Assembly (NCBI RefSeq): GCF_019112525.1
Contig: NZ_CP077800.1
Location: 1,860,001-1,924,000 of the forward strand
Source of the DNA: Modestobacter sp. L9-4
GTDB lineage: Bacteria > Actinomycetota > Actinomycetes > Mycobacteriales > Geodermatophilaceae
DNA length: 64,000 bases
Reading direction: 5' to 3'
Positions 1 through 9,837 of the stretch are shown one piece after another; position 1 is the first letter of the stretch, and every line of letters starts with the position of its first letter. Position numbers and translations under genes: made by a program. The notes under the pieces were generated by a model. That model ran no database searches, was not told the origin of the DNA, and saw only the letters and a program-made list of their open reading frames with translations.

Positions 1-20
1 GGGACCTGCACAGTGGCCGG

Positions 21-986
21 GTGCTCCTCCACCTGCGGGTGACGGTGCCGGCCGACCGGTCCGGCGCCGTCCACGACCTGTTCGCCGGCTCCCCCGGAGT
101 CGCCCACCTCGCCGTCCTCCCCGGTGCCGCACTGCGCCCGGCCGGCGACCTGTTCCTCGTCGACGTCGCCCGGGAGTCCGCCGACGCGCTCATCGACGAC
201 CTGCGCGACCTGGGCGTGGACGCCGACGGCGGGATCGCGATGGAGGCGGTGGACGCCGCCGTCTCGCGCAGCGCCGAGGAGGCCGAGGAGCGCGCCCCCG
301 GCGACGGCTCGGACGCCGTGGTCTGGGAGCAGGTGGTCCGCTCGACGGCGGCCGACGCCGCGCTGTCGGTGTCCTTCCTCGCCTTCCTGACCATCGCCAC
401 CCTGCTGGCCGCGGTCGCGGTCGTCACCGACTCGGCGGTCCTGGTGATCGGGGCGATGGTGCTGGGCCCGGAGTTCGGCCCGCTGGCCGCGCTCGCCGTC
501 GGGCTGGTGCACCGGCGGCCGGCGATGACCCGCCAGGCCCTGGGCACGCTGGCCGCTGGGTTCGCCGTGGCGGTCGCGCTGACCACGCTCGCCGCGCTGC
601 TCGGGCGGGCGCTGGGCTGGTTCGGCCCCGAGCTGCTCACCCAGGACCGCCCGGCGACCTACTTCATCACCCACCCCGACCGCTGGTCGCTGGTCGTCGC
701 GGTGCTCGCCGGCGTGGCCGGGGTGCTGTCGCTGACCTCGGCCCGCTCGGGCGCGCTGGTCGGCGTCTTCATCTCCGTCACCACCGTGCCCGCCGCCGGA
801 GCCATGGCGCTGGGTCTCGCCCTGGGCGACGCCCGCGAGTTCGGCGAGGCGACGGCCCAGCTGGCGGTCAACGTCACCGGCATCCTCGTGGCCGCACTGG
901 TGACCCTGGCCCTGCAGCGGGCCGTGTGGCACCGGGTGCCGCAGGCCACGCCCCGCCTGCAGCGGGTGGGGCAGCGCGGGTCCTGA
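21..986 (+). CDS. DUF389 family membrane protein
   Basis: A 321-residue protein from a GTG start. The N-terminal third (to about residue 110) is soluble and acidic. The rest carries several hydrophobic helices with the family stretch VTDSAVLVIGAMVLGPEFGP near residue 140, typical of the DUF389 (TIGR00341-like) integral membrane family. No enzymatic function is established for this family. The start lies only 20 bases into the window, so a longer N-terminus or upstream operon partner cannot be excluded. The next gene, an MFS transporter, starts about 50 bp downstream on the same strand and may be cotranscribed. Confidence 0.85.
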   Translation: MLLHLRVTVPADRSGAVHDLFAGSPGVAHLAVLPGAALRPAGDLFLVDVARESADALIDDLRDLGVDADGGIAMEAVDAAVSRSAEEAEERAPGDGSDAVVWEQVVRSTAADAALSVSFLAFLTIATLLAAVAVVTDSAVLVIGAMVLGPEFGPLAALAVGLVHRRPAMTRQALGTLAAGFAVAVALTTLAALLGRALGWFGPELLTQDRPATYFITHPDRWSLVVAVLAGVAGVLSLTSARSGALVGVFISVTTVPAAGAMALGLALGDAREFGEATAQLAVNVTGILVAALVTLALQRAVWHRVPQATPRLQRVGQRGS

Positions 987-1036
987 CCGGGACCCGCGCT
1001 CATCGGGCGGCCCCGCACAGAGCAGGATGACCGGAC

Positions 1037-2335
1037 GTGACCCGCCCCGCCGCCGCGCCGCCCGCCACCTCCTCGCGGCGGGGGCTGCTCCTGGTCGGGA
1101 CGGCGATCGTGCTGACCGGCTTCAACCTGCGCACCGCGGTCAACAGCGTCGGCCCGGTGCTCGAGGAGATCGAGAGCGGTCTGGGCATCAGCTCCGGGCT
1201 GGCCGGGCTGATCACCAGCATGCCGCTGATCTGCTTCGCGCTGATCGGCTTCGCCGGCCCGCCGCTGGCCGCCCGGTACCGCGACGGGCACGTGCTGGCC
1301 GCCGCGCTGGCGGTGATGACCCTGGGCCTGCTCGCCCGGGTCTCGGTGCCGAACGTGTGGGTGTTCCTGCTCGGCACCGTGGCCACGATGGTGGGCGGGG
1401 CGCTGGGCAACGTGCTGCTGCCCGGCCTGGTCAAGCGCTGGTTCCCCGACCGCACGGGGCTGCTGGTGGGCGCCTACAGCACCGCGCTGGCCATCGGTGG
1501 CGCGGTCGCCAGCGTCTCGACCGGGCCGATCGCCGAACGGGCAGGCGTCGACGGCTGGCGCTGGGGCCTGGGCATCTGGGCGGCGTTCGCGCTGGTCGCG
1601 GCGCTGCCGTGGCTGTTCGTCCCGGTCCGCCCGGGCGCCTCGCGGGGCAACCACACCGCCGTCCGGCTGCGGGCGCTCACCCACAGCCGGCTGGCCTGGC
1701 TGATGGCCGCCTTCTTCGGGCTGCAGGCGATGCAGGCCTACGTGATCGTGGGCTGGACGGCCCAGTACCTGCGCGACCAGGGGATGTCGCAGCACACGGC
1801 CGGCGCCCTGGTCGGCCTCAACGCGCTCATCGTCATCCCGCTGAACGCCGTCGTCCCGCTGGGGGCGGTGCGCCAGCACCTGCAGCGGCCGATGCTGCTG
1901 GGCTTCGTGGCCTGCTACCTGGCCGGCTGGACCGGGCTGCTGCTCGCGCCGCTGACGCTGACCTGGCTCTGGGTCTGCCTGCTGGGCACCGGCATGGGCA
2001 CCTTCGCCATGGTGCTCGCGCTGTTCGGGCTGCGCGGGCGCACGCCGGAGTCGGTGAGCGCGCTGTCCACGGTGGCGCAGGGCTGGGGCTACGCCCTGGC
2101 CGGCGTCGGCCCGCTGCTGGTCGGGCTGCTGCGCGGCATCACCGGCGGGTACACCGGCATGTTCGTCATCGTCTACCTCGGCGTGGGTCTGCTGCTGGTC
2201 ACCGGCTGGACCATCTGCCGGGAGCGCTACGTGGACGACGAGGTGCCGGGCCTGGCCGCCGGGCGCCCGCCCGAGCCCCCGGTGACCGAGGTGGCCGGCG
2301 CCGACGCACCCGTCGTCGTCCGTCCCCGCCCGTAG
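1037..2335 (+). CDS. MFS transporter, CynX/NimT-like
   Basis: A 432-residue protein with about 12 hydrophobic segments and the N-terminal signature LTGFNLRTAVNSVGPVLEEI, which is typical of the cyanate/2-nitroimidazole (CynX/NimT) branch of the major facilitator superfamily. The likely job is secondary transport of a small organic anion across the cytoplasmic membrane; the substrate cannot be read from the sequence. The GTG at 1037 is chosen because the protein then starts with a short cytoplasmic tail before TM1. The stop codon abuts the stop of the convergent methyltransferase at 2336, leaving no room for an intergenic terminator. Confidence 0.85.
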   Translation: MTRPAAAPPATSSRRGLLLVGTAIVLTGFNLRTAVNSVGPVLEEIESGLGISSGLAGLITSMPLICFALIGFAGPPLAARYRDGHVLAAALAVMTLGLLARVSVPNVWVFLLGTVATMVGGALGNVLLPGLVKRWFPDRTGLLVGAYSTALAIGGAVASVSTGPIAERAGVDGWRWGLGIWAAFALVAALPWLFVPVRPGASRGNHTAVRLRALTHSRLAWLMAAFFGLQAMQAYVIVGWTAQYLRDQGMSQHTAGALVGLNALIVIPLNAVVPLGAVRQHLQRPMLLGFVACYLAGWTGLLLAPLTLTWLWVCLLGTGMGTFAMVLALFGLRGRTPESVSALSTVAQGWGYALAGVGPLLVGLLRGITGGYTGMFVIVYLGVGLLLVTGWTICRERYVDDEVPGLAAGRPPEPPVTEVAGADAPVVVRPRP

Positions 2336-3109
2336 CTAGACCGACAGCTGCAGGGCCCGCAGCAGCTCGGTCGCGCGGTCGCGGCGGAGCTCGGGTGAGC
2401 GGGTGAGCAGCGCGACGGCGACGACGTAGGAGTCGTCACCGGCCCAGCCGTGGCCGTCGGCGGTGAGCGCGGCGATGTGCCGGGCGACCTTGGGCTCGCG
2501 GCTGTAGGCGCCGAACTCCAGCCCCATGGCCAGGTAGTTCGCCACCCGGTAGCCGAGGTCGCCGGCCGTGGCCAGCGTGGCCGCCGGGTCGGAGTAGCTG
2601 GGCAGGGCGACCAGCAGGTGGTCGAAGCCGCTCTTGAGCAGCCGGAGCACCAGGTCGTTGCCGTACCAGCCACCCCAGAGCTCCGGCATCCGGATGTCGC
2701 CGTCCGGGGCCGGGATGTAGGGCGGGTTGGCGATCACCGTGGAGACGTCACGACCGGCCGGGGAGTCGGCCCAGGTGAAGAAGTCGCCCAGCTCGACGTC
2801 GTAACGGTCGGTCACGCCCAGACCGGCGATGGTCTGCCGGGCCCGCTCCACCGACGTCGGGCTGATGTCGGTGCCGTGCACCCGCAGGCCCGGCACTGCA
2901 CGCACCACGTGCCCGATCGCGCGGGCATCGCCGCTGCCCAGCTCGGCCACGCCCTCGGCCTGCCAGGGCACCAGCTCGGCGTACTGGGTGAGCAGCAGCT
3001 GGACGGAGAACGCGTAGTGCGCCGACTCCTCGGCGCAGTCGAAGAAGCCCGCGTCGGCGGGCGCGGCGGGCGGCGGGGGCAGCAGAACAGCGGTGTCCCG
3101 GGGGTCCAT
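2336..3109 (-). CDS. Class I SAM-dependent methyltransferase with NPPY motif
   Basis: About 257 residues from the ATG at 3109 (an upstream start at 3154 would add 15 residues). A Rossmann methyltransferase core is visible: the motif I region ELGSGDARAIG near residue 70, and the catalytic motif IANPPYIPAPDGD near residue 145. NPPY is characteristic of enzymes that methylate amide or amine nitrogens (HemK/PrmC-type glutamine, N6-adenine or small-molecule targets). There is no restriction partner beside it, so DNA modification is less likely than protein or metabolite methylation. It lies 73 bp downstream of dcd on the same strand and could be cotranscribed with it. The substrate is unknown. Confidence 0.75.
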   Translation of the reverse strand: MDPRDTAVLLPPPPAAPADAGFFDCAEESAHYAFSVQLLLTQYAELVPWQAEGVAELGSGDARAIGHVVRAVPGLRVHGTDISPTSVERARQTIAGLGVTDRYDVELGDFFTWADSPAGRDVSTVIANPPYIPAPDGDIRMPELWGGWYGNDLVLRLLKSGFDHLLVALPSYSDPAATLATAGDLGYRVANYLAMGLEFGAYSREPKVARHIAALTADGHGWAGDDSYVVAVALLTRSPELRRDRATELLRALQLSV

Positions 3110-3182
3110 GGAGAGCGCTCTACCCGCTCCGGCGCCCGTCATCCGGCCGTGCACGACAGTTCATCCGGACGGTGCCTGCGCG

Positions 3183-3779
3183 TCAGGACGCGGGGTCGGC
3201 CCGGCGGGTCTCCGCGCGGGTGAAGTTCCGGTACGACCGGGACGGCGTCGGGCCGCGCTGGTCCTGGTAGCGGGAGCCGTAGACGGCCGAGCCGTAGGGG
3301 TGCTCGGCCGGCGAGCTGAGCTGGAACAGGCACAGCTGACCGATCTTCATCCCCGGCCACAGTGTGATCGGCAGGTTCGCCACGTTGGACAGCTCGAGGG
3401 TGATGTGGCCGGAGAACCCGGGGTCGACGAAGCCGGCCGTGGAGTGGGTGAGCAGCCCGAGCCGGCCGAGGGAGGACTTGCCCTCCAGTCGCGCGGCCAG
3501 GTCGTCGGGCACGTGCACGACCTCCAGCGTGCTCCCCAGCACGAACTCGCCGGGGTGCAGTACGAACGGGTCGTCGCCGCTGGGCTCGACCGCGGTGGTC
3601 AGGTCGTCCTGCTGCAGCGCGGGGTCGATGTGGGTGTACCGCGCGTTGTTGAACACCCGGAAGTACCGGTCCAGCCGGACGTCGATGCTGGAGGGCTGCA
3701 CCATCGCCGGCTCGTAGGGCTCGATGCCGAGCCGGCCGGTGGCCAGCGCGGCCCGGATGTCGCGGTCGGACAGCAGCAT
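3183..3779 (-). CDS. dcd: dCTP deaminase, dUMP-forming type (Dcd)
   Basis: A 198-residue protein matching the actinobacterial Dcd family over its whole length: start [12 protein letters not shown], the motif [11 protein letters not shown] near residue 28, the nucleotide-site stretch [20 protein letters not shown] around residues 100-120, then [13 protein letters not shown] with the catalytic Glu, and the C-terminal [10 protein letters not shown] tail that closes over the site. Mycobacterial relatives are bifunctional, converting dCTP directly to dUMP (deaminase plus dUTPase), which supplies dTMP synthesis and keeps dUTP low. That bifunctionality is inferred from family resemblance. The gene points away from the tRNA-Gly gene at 3892. 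Confidence 0.95.
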   Translation of the reverse strand: MLLSDRDIRAALATGRLGIEPYEPAMVQPSSIDVRLDRYFRVFNNARYTHIDPALQQDDLTTAVEPSGDDPFVLHPGEFVLGSTLEVVHVPDDLAARLEGKSSLGRLGLLTHSTAGFVDPGFSGHITLELSNVANLPITLWPGMKIGQLCLFQLSSPAEHPYGSAVYGSRYQDQRGPTPSRSYRNFTRAETRRADPAS

Positions 3780-3891
3780 GGCGCGGAGTCTAGGGACTCG
3801 ACGCGCACGGGCTCTGACCTGCCCGGAGGAGGGACCTCCCCGGGGACGACCAGCGGCTTGCTAGGCTGTCCGTCGCGGGCGAGAGCCCGAC

Positions 3892-3962
3892 GCGGGTGTA
3901 GTTCAATGGTAGAACATCAGCTTCCCAAGCTGACAGTGCGAGTTCGATTCTCGTCACCCGCT
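3892..3962 (+). tRNA. tRNA-Gly (anticodon CCC)
   Basis: A 71-nt cloverleaf. The acceptor arms GCGGGTG (3892-3898) and CACCCGC (3955-3961) pair perfectly. The D-loop contains the GTTCAATGGT stretch, the anticodon stem-loop has loop TTCCCAA (anticodon CCC), and the T-arm loop contains GTTCGATTC. The 3' CCA is not encoded, as usual in this phylum. It reads GGG glycine codons, which are common in GC-rich genomes. Confidence 0.97.
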
Positions 3963-3984
3963 CTCCGCTCCCCCGGCCGGCGCC

Positions 3985-5052
3985 TCAGCCCGGCCAGACC
4001 GCCGCGATGACCCGCTCGCTGGCGTGGCCGTCCTCGTGCGCGCACCAGCGTGCGACGAAGCGGGCGTGGTCGTCCGCGTGCGCCGCGGCGACCGCCGGCA
4101 GGTCCAGCAACGCCTCGGTCAGCGCGGCCTGGTCGCGCAGCACCGGCCCCGGCGCCCCGGTGCGCAGGTCGAAGGTGAAGCCCCGCAGCCGGCCCTCGTA
4201 GTGCTCGAGGTCGTAGGCGTAGAGCACGATCGGCTTCCCGGTCACCGCGAAGTCGAACATCGACGACGAGTAGTCGGTGACCAGCACGTCGGCGGCCAGG
4301 TACAGGTCGGAGATGTCCGGGTGCCCGGACACGTCGCGCACCCGCCCGCCGCCGGCCGGGCGCTGCTGGTGGCCCATGTAGTGGTGCAGCCGCAGCAGCA
4401 GGACGGCGCCCTCGCCGAGCCGGTCCGCCAGCGCCGCGACGTCCAGCCCCAGCGCGGCGGACGTGCCGGGCACGGCCTCGTCGTCCCGGTAGGTGGGGGC
4501 GTAGAGGACGGCGGTGGCGCCGTCGGCGATGCCGAGGTCGGCGCGCACCCGGGCCCGCCGGGCGTCGGCGTCGGGGGCGAGCAGGACGTCGTTGCGCGGG
4601 TAGCCGGTCTCCAGCAGCGCGCCGTCGTACCGGAAGGCCGACTGCAGCAGCCGGGTGCCCTCACCGCCCGGGGTGACCAACCAGTCCCAGCGGGCGATGT
4701 CGGCGTCGAGCTCGGCCATGACGTCGTCCGGGGGCACCGAGGCAGCGTCCCGGTGGATCCGCTTGAGCGGCGTGCCGTGCCAGGTCTGCAGGTACCGCGC
4801 CCCCGGCCGCTTGCGCCACTCGTCGAGCTGGATGTGGGTGTTGGCCACCAGGACGTCGGCGGACTCCAGCGCCGCCACGGCCGCCGGCGTCCCGATCGGC
4901 ACGGTCACCGCGTCGGCCGGGAAGGCCGCGGCGTGCCGGGGGTCGGCGAGCCACACGTGCTGCTCGTCGCCGCCGCGGGCCCGCAGCGCCTGGTAGAGCG
5001 CCCGCGGGTTGTCCGAGAAGCGGCCGTTGAAGGAGTTCCAGACGACCTTCAC
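3985..5052 (-). CDS. CDP-glycerol glycerophosphotransferase-like protein
   Basis: A 355-residue protein starting with GTG ([11 protein letters not shown]) whose first bases overlap the stop of the upstream alpha-glucosidase (GTGA), indicating translational coupling. Family marks are [13 protein letters not shown] near residue 100, YAPTYRD near 205, HHYMGH near 240 and the C-terminal [14 protein letters not shown] near 275, all found in CDP-glycerol:poly(glycerophosphate) glycerophosphotransferases (TagB/TagF-like, GT-B fold). Such enzymes add polyol phosphate units to wall teichoic acid-like polymers at the cytoplasmic face. No other teichoic-acid genes are nearby, so the acceptor is unknown. 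Its position at the end of a sugar-uptake operon is unusual. Confidence 0.85.
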   Translation of the reverse strand: MKVVWNSFNGRFSDNPRALYQALRARGGDEQHVWLADPRHAAAFPADAVTVPIGTPAAVAALESADVLVANTHIQLDEWRKRPGARYLQTWHGTPLKRIHRDAASVPPDDVMAELDADIARWDWLVTPGGEGTRLLQSAFRYDGALLETGYPRNDVLLAPDADARRARVRADLGIADGATAVLYAPTYRDDEAVPGTSAALGLDVAALADRLGEGAVLLLRLHHYMGHQQRPAGGGRVRDVSGHPDISDLYLAADVLVTDYSSSMFDFAVTGKPIVLYAYDLEHYEGRLRGFTFDLRTGAPGPVLRDQAALTEALLDLPAVAAAHADDHARFVARWCAHEDGHASERVIAAVWPG

Positions 5053-6695
5053 CGGGGGTCCTCCTCGTCGGGCACGAGCCAGGCGGCGGTGTCGACCGGC
5101 AGCACCCCGTCCGGTGCGGGACCGGAGGCGAGTGCGATCCGCATCCCGGCCGGCAGCGGCACGGCGTCCGGCCCGAAGTTCACCCACACGACCGTCGTCC
5201 CGCGGGCGAAGGCGAGCAGGCCGTCGTCGGTGGGGCACCACTCCAGCGGTCCGGTCATCAGCGTGCGGCGCAGGCCGAGCGCACGGCGGTACAGCGCCAG
5301 CGTCGAGTCGGGGTCCTGCTCCTGCGCCGCGACGGTGAGCGGCCCCCAGCCGGGCGGCTGCGGCAGCCAGGGCTCCGGAGAGCCGGGCGGGGAGAACCCG
5401 TACGGCGGGGAGTCCCCCGACCAGGGCAGCGGCACCCGGGAGCCGTCCCGCCCCGGGTCGCGGCCGCCCGAACGGGCGTGGATCGGGTCGAGCCGGCGCG
5501 CCGAGGGGATGTCCTCGACCTCCTGCAGGCCGAGCTCCTCCCCCTCGTACACGTAGACCAGCCCGGGCAGCGCCGTGCTCAGCAGCGCGGCCGCGCGCGC
5601 CCGGGCCCGGCCCAGCGCCAGGTCGGGCACCTCGCTGCCCCAGCGGGCCCGCTCGGTCTCGTTGGTCCCGCGCTCGGGCCACTGCGACCGCGCGTAGCGC
5701 GTCACCTGCCGCACCACGTCGTGGTTGGTCAGCGCCCAGGCGCTCGGCGCCCCGGTGAGCTCGGCGGTGGCCAGGCTGCGCTCGATGACGCGGCGCCACG
5801 GGCCCTCCCGCCAGGCCACGTGCAGCGGCTCGAACTCGAAGGCCATGTGCAGCTCGTCGGGCCGCAGGTACATCGGCAGCCGCTCGGGGCGGGCCACCCA
5901 CGCCTCGGCCACGAAGACCCGCGGCGGGTCGTAGGCGTCGGCCACCTCGCGCCACGCGCGGTAGACCTCGTGCACCTCGTCCTGGTCCCAGCCCGGGTGC
6001 TCCTCGGTACGGCGGTCCCGGCCCAGGCCGTCGGGCAGCCCGGCCTCCTTGACCAGCCCGTGGGCGACGTCCACCCGGAAGCCGTCGACGCCGCGGTCGA
6101 ACCAGAACCGCAGCACGTCGAGGAACTCGGCGCGCACCTCGGGGTTGCGCCAGTCCAGGTCGGGCTGCTCGGGGGCGAAGGAGTGCAGGTACCACTCCCC
6201 CGGGCGCCCGTCGGGGTCGATCGTGCGCGTCCAGGACGGACCGCCGAAGCAGCTCTCCCAGTCGTTGGGCGGCAGCGCACCGCCCTCGCCCCGGCCCGGG
6301 CGGAACAGGTAGCGGGCCCGGGCCGCCGCGTCCCCGGCCAGCGCGGCCTGGAACCAGGCGTGGGCGTCGGAGGTGTGGTTGGGCACGATGTCGACCAGCA
6401 CCCGCAGGCCCAGGTCGTGCGCCTCGCGCACGAACGCCTCGGCCTCCGCCAGGCCGCCGAGGGCGGGGTCGACGTCCCGGTAGTCGGCCACGTCGTAGCC
6501 GTTGTCGACCATCGGCGAGGGGTACCAGGGCGTCACCCAGAGCGCGTCCACGCCGAGCTCGGCGAGGTACGGCAGCCGGGCCCGCAGGCCGATCAGGTCG
6601 CCGACCCCGTCCCCGTTCCCGTCCGCGAAGCTGCGCGGCAGGACCTGGTAGACCGCGGCGGTCCGCCACCACGGGGCGGGGGTCGGCGACGTCAC
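5049..6695 (-). CDS. GH13 alpha-glucosidase / oligo-1,6-glucosidase
   Basis: A 548-residue family 13 glycoside hydrolase without a signal peptide, so probably cytoplasmic. It begins with [20 protein letters not shown], the hallmark of alpha-glucosidases. The conserved regions are DIVPNHTS near residue 105, GFRVDVAH with the nucleophile Asp209, VAEAW with the acid/base Glu264, and LTNHDVVR with the transition-state Asp326. A typical C-terminal beta domain follows. It should release glucose from short imported alpha-glucosides; the linkage (1,4, 1,6 or trehalose-like) cannot be decided. It starts 1 bp after the stop of the ABC sugar-binding protein, so uptake and hydrolysis appear coupled. Confidence 0.92.
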   Translation of the reverse strand: MTSPTPAPWWRTAAVYQVLPRSFADGNGDGVGDLIGLRARLPYLAELGVDALWVTPWYPSPMVDNGYDVADYRDVDPALGGLAEAEAFVREAHDLGLRVLVDIVPNHTSDAHAWFQAALAGDAAARARYLFRPGRGEGGALPPNDWESCFGGPSWTRTIDPDGRPGEWYLHSFAPEQPDLDWRNPEVRAEFLDVLRFWFDRGVDGFRVDVAHGLVKEAGLPDGLGRDRRTEEHPGWDQDEVHEVYRAWREVADAYDPPRVFVAEAWVARPERLPMYLRPDELHMAFEFEPLHVAWREGPWRRVIERSLATAELTGAPSAWALTNHDVVRQVTRYARSQWPERGTNETERARWGSEVPDLALGRARARAAALLSTALPGLVYVYEGEELGLQEVEDIPSARRLDPIHARSGGRDPGRDGSRVPLPWSGDSPPYGFSPPGSPEPWLPQPPGWGPLTVAAQEQDPDSTLALYRRALGLRRTLMTGPLEWCPTDDGLLAFARGTTVVWVNFGPDAVPLPAGMRIALASGPAPDGVLPVDTAAWLVPDEEDPR

Positions 6696-6696
6696 G

Positions 6697-7689
6697 TCAG
6701 CAGTCGACCTTGTAGAGGTACTCCTGGACCTCGTCGGTGTCGACGTTGTCCGGGGTCGCGAAGACGAACGGCACGGTCTGGTTGCGCTGGACCTCCTCGC
6801 CCTTGGACAGGGCCAGCGCCGCCTCGACGCCCAGGGCGCCCTCGCGGTACGGGTACTGCACGACGATTCCGTCGACCGCGCCGTCCTCGAGCGCCTGGAT
6901 GATCGGCTCGGAGGTGTCGTAGCCGACGACCTTCACGTCGCCGGTGCGGCCGGCCTCGCGCACGCCGGTGATCGCACCCTCGGTGCTGTTGGTGGCCATC
7001 GTGTAGATGCCCTTGAGGTTCGGGTTCGACGACGCCGCACCGGAGGCGATGGATGCCGCGGTGGCGGTGGCGTTCTCGTCGTACTGGACGCCGAGGTACT
7101 TGATGCCCGGGAAGGCCTTGAGGCCCTCGGCGAAGCCCTGCTCGCGCAGCTCGCCGATCGGGTTGCCCGGCGACTGGTTGATGGCCAGCACCTCGCCCTG
7201 GCCGTTGAGCAGCTTGCCGAGGTTCTCAGCGGCGAGCTTGCCGCCCTCCAGGTTGTCGGACTGGATGTTGGCCTTCCCGATGGAGGTGTCCTCGAGGTCG
7301 CCGTCGATGGTGATGACGTCGACGCCGGCGTCCTTGGCCTCGGTGAGCGGGATGGCCATCGCCGTCGCGTCGGTCACCGAGATCATCAGCGCGTCGGGCT
7401 TGTCGGCGACGAGCGCGTTGACCACGGAGGTCTGTGCGGCGACGTCGAAGGTCGGCGAGCCCTGGACCTTGAAGTCCACGCCGAGCTCCTTGGCCCGGTC
7501 GCGGCCGCCGCAGCCGACGGTGCTGTAGAAGGGGTTGCCGGTCAGGCCGGGGACGTAGGCGACGGAGAGCTTGTCGCCGGCGCCGCTGCTGCCGCCGGCG
7601 GCGTCGGCGCTGCCGGAGTCGTCGCCGCCACAGGCGGCGAGCACGAGGGCGGACGCCGCGAAGAGGGCGGCCAGGGGGGTGCGCTGCAC
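6697..7689 (-). CDS. Sugar ABC transporter substrate-binding lipoprotein
   Basis: A 330-residue ribose-type periplasmic binding protein (type I fold). The signal peptide ends in a lipobox (VLAACGG, lipidated Cys about residue 20) followed by a Ser/Gly/Asp-rich linker, then the mature domain beginning [16 protein letters not shown]. The [19 protein letters not shown] stretch near residue 250 is typical of sugar binding proteins in the RbsB/FrcB class. It would be anchored outside the membrane and deliver a sugar to the permease encoded just upstream. The mature protein has an extra Cys in VGCGGRD and a C-terminal Cys (KVDC), which could form a disulfide. Confidence 0.92.
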   Translation of the reverse strand: MQRTPLAALFAASALVLAACGGDDSGSADAAGGSSGAGDKLSVAYVPGLTGNPFYSTVGCGGRDRAKELGVDFKVQGSPTFDVAAQTSVVNALVADKPDALMISVTDATAMAIPLTEAKDAGVDVITIDGDLEDTSIGKANIQSDNLEGGKLAAENLGKLLNGQGEVLAINQSPGNPIGELREQGFAEGLKAFPGIKYLGVQYDENATATAASIASGAASSNPNLKGIYTMATNSTEGAITGVREAGRTGDVKVVGYDTSEPIIQALEDGAVDGIVVQYPYREGALGVEAALALSKGEEVQRNQTVPFVFATPDNVDTDEVQEYLYKVDC

Positions 7690-7727
7690 GGGGACTCCAG
7701 GTGTTCGAGGGGGCGTGCGGGTGAGGG

Positions 7728-8756
7728 TCAGACCTGGTCGCGTCGGCGACGCTTGAGCTGGTCGAGGTAGACGGCGACCACCAGCACGATGCCGATGGCC
7801 ACCTCCTGCCAGAACGGCTGGACGTTGAGCTGGATGAAGCCGTTGTTGAGCACGGTGGGGATGGCCATGCCGATCACCGTGCCGATCACCGTGCCCACAC
7901 CGCCGAAGAGGCTGGTGCCACCGAGCACGACGCCGGTGATGACCTCCAGGCCGTCACTGGTGTGCCCGCTGATCGTGGTGGTGGCGAAGCGGGTGAGGGA
8001 CAGCAGCCCGGCGAGGCCGGCGAGCAGGCCGTTGGCGGTGTAGAGCCAGAAGGTGTGCCGGTCGACGTCGACCCCGGCCCGCCGGGCGGACTCCTCGTTG
8101 CTGCCGATGAGCTGGGTGTGCCGCCCGAACCGGGTCTGGGACAGCACGAACCCGCCGATCACCGCGACGAGCGCGGCGACCCACACCAGCCAGCTCACGC
8201 CCAGCGGGCGTTCGGTGGCCACGCCGATGAGCGCCTTGGGCACGGTGCGCACGTCGGTGCCGTTGCTGATCAGGAGCGCGGCACCCAGGGCGGCGCCCAT
8301 GGAGCCCAGCGTGGTGATCAGTGCGGGCACCTTGAGCTTGGAGATGACCAGCCCGTTGATCGCGCCCCACGCCGCGCCCGCGACCAGGGCCGTCACCGCA
8401 CCCAGCACGACGGTGCCGGGGCCGTCACCGCCCTGGGTCTCCATGACCTTCGCGGCGCAGACGCCGGAGAAGACGAGCACGGAGCCGATCGAGATGTCGA
8501 ACCCGGCGGCGACCAGCACGAACGTCGCGCCGACGGCCATGACGAGCAGGACCGCCATGTCGGTGAGCACGTTGCGCAGGGTGACCGGGGTCGGGAAGGA
8601 GTTCGGCGCGGCGAAGGAGAACACCAGCACCAGCACCAGCAGGACGGCGGTCATGTAGGCCGGCGAGGAGGCCAGCACGCGCCGCCAGCGGCGGCCCTTC
8701 GCGGTGGTGCCGGTGCGGGCGGCGTCAGGGGTCTTGGCCGGGTCGATCGCGGTCAC
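7728..8756 (-). CDS. Sugar ABC transporter permease, RbsC/FrcC type
   Basis: A 342-residue permease from GTG 8756, overlapping the stop of the ATPase gene (GTGA). It shows 8-10 hydrophobic helices, starting near LASSPAYMTAVLLVLVLVFS, and the family patterns AAGFDISIGSVL near residue 95 and VITGVVLGGTSLFGGVGTVIGTVIG near residue 270, characteristic of the BPD_transp_2 (ribose/fructose/AI-2) permease class. A single permease gene suggests a homodimer. It forms the importer with the ATPase before it and the binding lipoprotein after it. Confidence 0.9.
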   Translation of the reverse strand: MTAIDPAKTPDAARTGTTAKGRRWRRVLASSPAYMTAVLLVLVLVFSFAAPNSFPTPVTLRNVLTDMAVLLVMAVGATFVLVAAGFDISIGSVLVFSGVCAAKVMETQGGDGPGTVVLGAVTALVAGAAWGAINGLVISKLKVPALITTLGSMGAALGAALLISNGTDVRTVPKALIGVATERPLGVSWLVWVAALVAVIGGFVLSQTRFGRHTQLIGSNEESARRAGVDVDRHTFWLYTANGLLAGLAGLLSLTRFATTTISGHTSDGLEVITGVVLGGTSLFGGVGTVIGTVIGMAIPTVLNNGFIQLNVQPFWQEVAIGIVLVVAVYLDQLKRRRRDQV

Positions 8757-9529
8757 CGGTGCTCTCCCGGGGGGTCGGCCCGGACGTCCAGGGCGCCGGT
8801 CATGGCACCGACGAGCTGCTCGACGGTGGAGTCCTTGGCCTGCAGGTCGGCGACCCGACGGCCCAGCCGCAGCACCTGCACGCTGTCGGCGGCCTCGAGC
8901 ACCTCGGGCATGTTGTGGGTGATCAGCACGACGGCGACGCCGGTGCTGGCCACGCGGCGCACGAGCTCGATGACCTTGCCGGTCTGGCGCACGCCGAGGG
9001 CGGCGGTGGGCTCGTCCATGATCACGACCCGCTTGGCCCACATGACCGCGCGGCAGATCGCCACGCTCTGGCGCTGACCGCCGGACAGCGCCCCGACGGG
9101 TGCGTCGAGGTCCTTCACGTCGGTGCCCATGGAGGTGAAGGCCTCCTCGGCGCGGGCGCGCATCGTCTTCTTGTCCAGCATCCGCAGCTTGCCGGCCAGC
9201 CCGGGCCGGAGCAGCTCGCGTCCGGCGAAGGCGTTCTCGGCAGGGCCGAGCTCGGGAGCCAGCGCCAGGTCCTGGTAGACGGTCTCGATGCCGAGCTCGC
9301 GGGCGCGGGTGGGGGAGGCCATCTGCACCGGCTTCCCGTCGATCAGCACCTCACCGCCGTCGCGCTGCAGGGCACCGGACAGGATCTTGATCAGGGTGCT
9401 CTTGCCGGCGCCGTTGTCGCCGATCAGCGCGGTCACCTCGCCGGCGCGGGCGGTGAAGTCGACCTCGCGCAGGACCTCCACGTGGCCGAAGGACTTGACC
9501 ACGCCGCGTGCCTCGAGCACGACGCTCAT
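8753..9529 (-). CDS. Sugar ABC transporter ATP-binding protein (single domain)
   Basis: A 258-residue ATPase starting MSVVLEARGVVKSFG. Walker A is GDNGAGKST near residue 38, the signature is LSGGQRQSV near residue 142, Walker B is VVIMDEPTAALG near residue 162 and the switch His is in VLITHNMPEV near residue 195. Most RbsA-type ATPases have two fused ATPase halves of about 500 residues; this one has a single half, as in the fructose FrcA type, and so should dimerise. It is the first gene of the five-gene minus-strand operon. A longer reading frame continues upstream but lacks family similarity. Confidence 0.92.
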   Translation of the reverse strand: MSVVLEARGVVKSFGHVEVLREVDFTARAGEVTALIGDNGAGKSTLIKILSGALQRDGGEVLIDGKPVQMASPTRARELGIETVYQDLALAPELGPAENAFAGRELLRPGLAGKLRMLDKKTMRARAEEAFTSMGTDVKDLDAPVGALSGGQRQSVAICRAVMWAKRVVIMDEPTAALGVRQTGKVIELVRRVASTGVAVVLITHNMPEVLEAADSVQVLRLGRRVADLQAKDSTVEQLVGAMTGALDVRADPPGEHR

Positions 9530-9837
9530 GCGGACTGCGGGTGGATGCGATGGGGCGGTGTCACAGAGGGGCCTCCAGCAGGGCGTCGTTCGTGCTCGGG
9601 TGGCGCCGGTCAGCCGACCGTAGCGGGTCACCGGCACCCGGGCAGGGCTGAGCGCCCGTCCGCGAACCGGTGAGCAGAAGTATGTCGCAGGCAACCGAAT
9701 GTGGCCGCCCGGAGGTCCGGCGGGGGTCGTGCGCACCGGGCGGCCGGCCCCGCTCCGGCGGTGCGCCCCTCGTCCGTGCAGGTCAGCGACCACCGCGCCG
9801 GGCTGCGACCCGACCTGCCGTGGGCGAGGGTGGACCG
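9530..9837. other. Divergent intergenic region between the sugar ABC operon and aac(2')-I
   Basis: About 308 bp separate the divergent starts. No conserved small reading frame is apparent. The stretch around 9675-9710 is less GC-rich than its surroundings and is the likeliest place for promoters in both directions, but I could not identify confident -35/-10 pairs or a clear operator. A GAGGGTGG ribosome-binding site lies just before the start at 9838. Confidence 0.4.

Noticed and set aside
2336-3109. DNA restriction-modification role for the NPPY methyltransferase
   Set aside because: No restriction or specificity subunit is nearby and the size and context fit a general class I methyltransferase.
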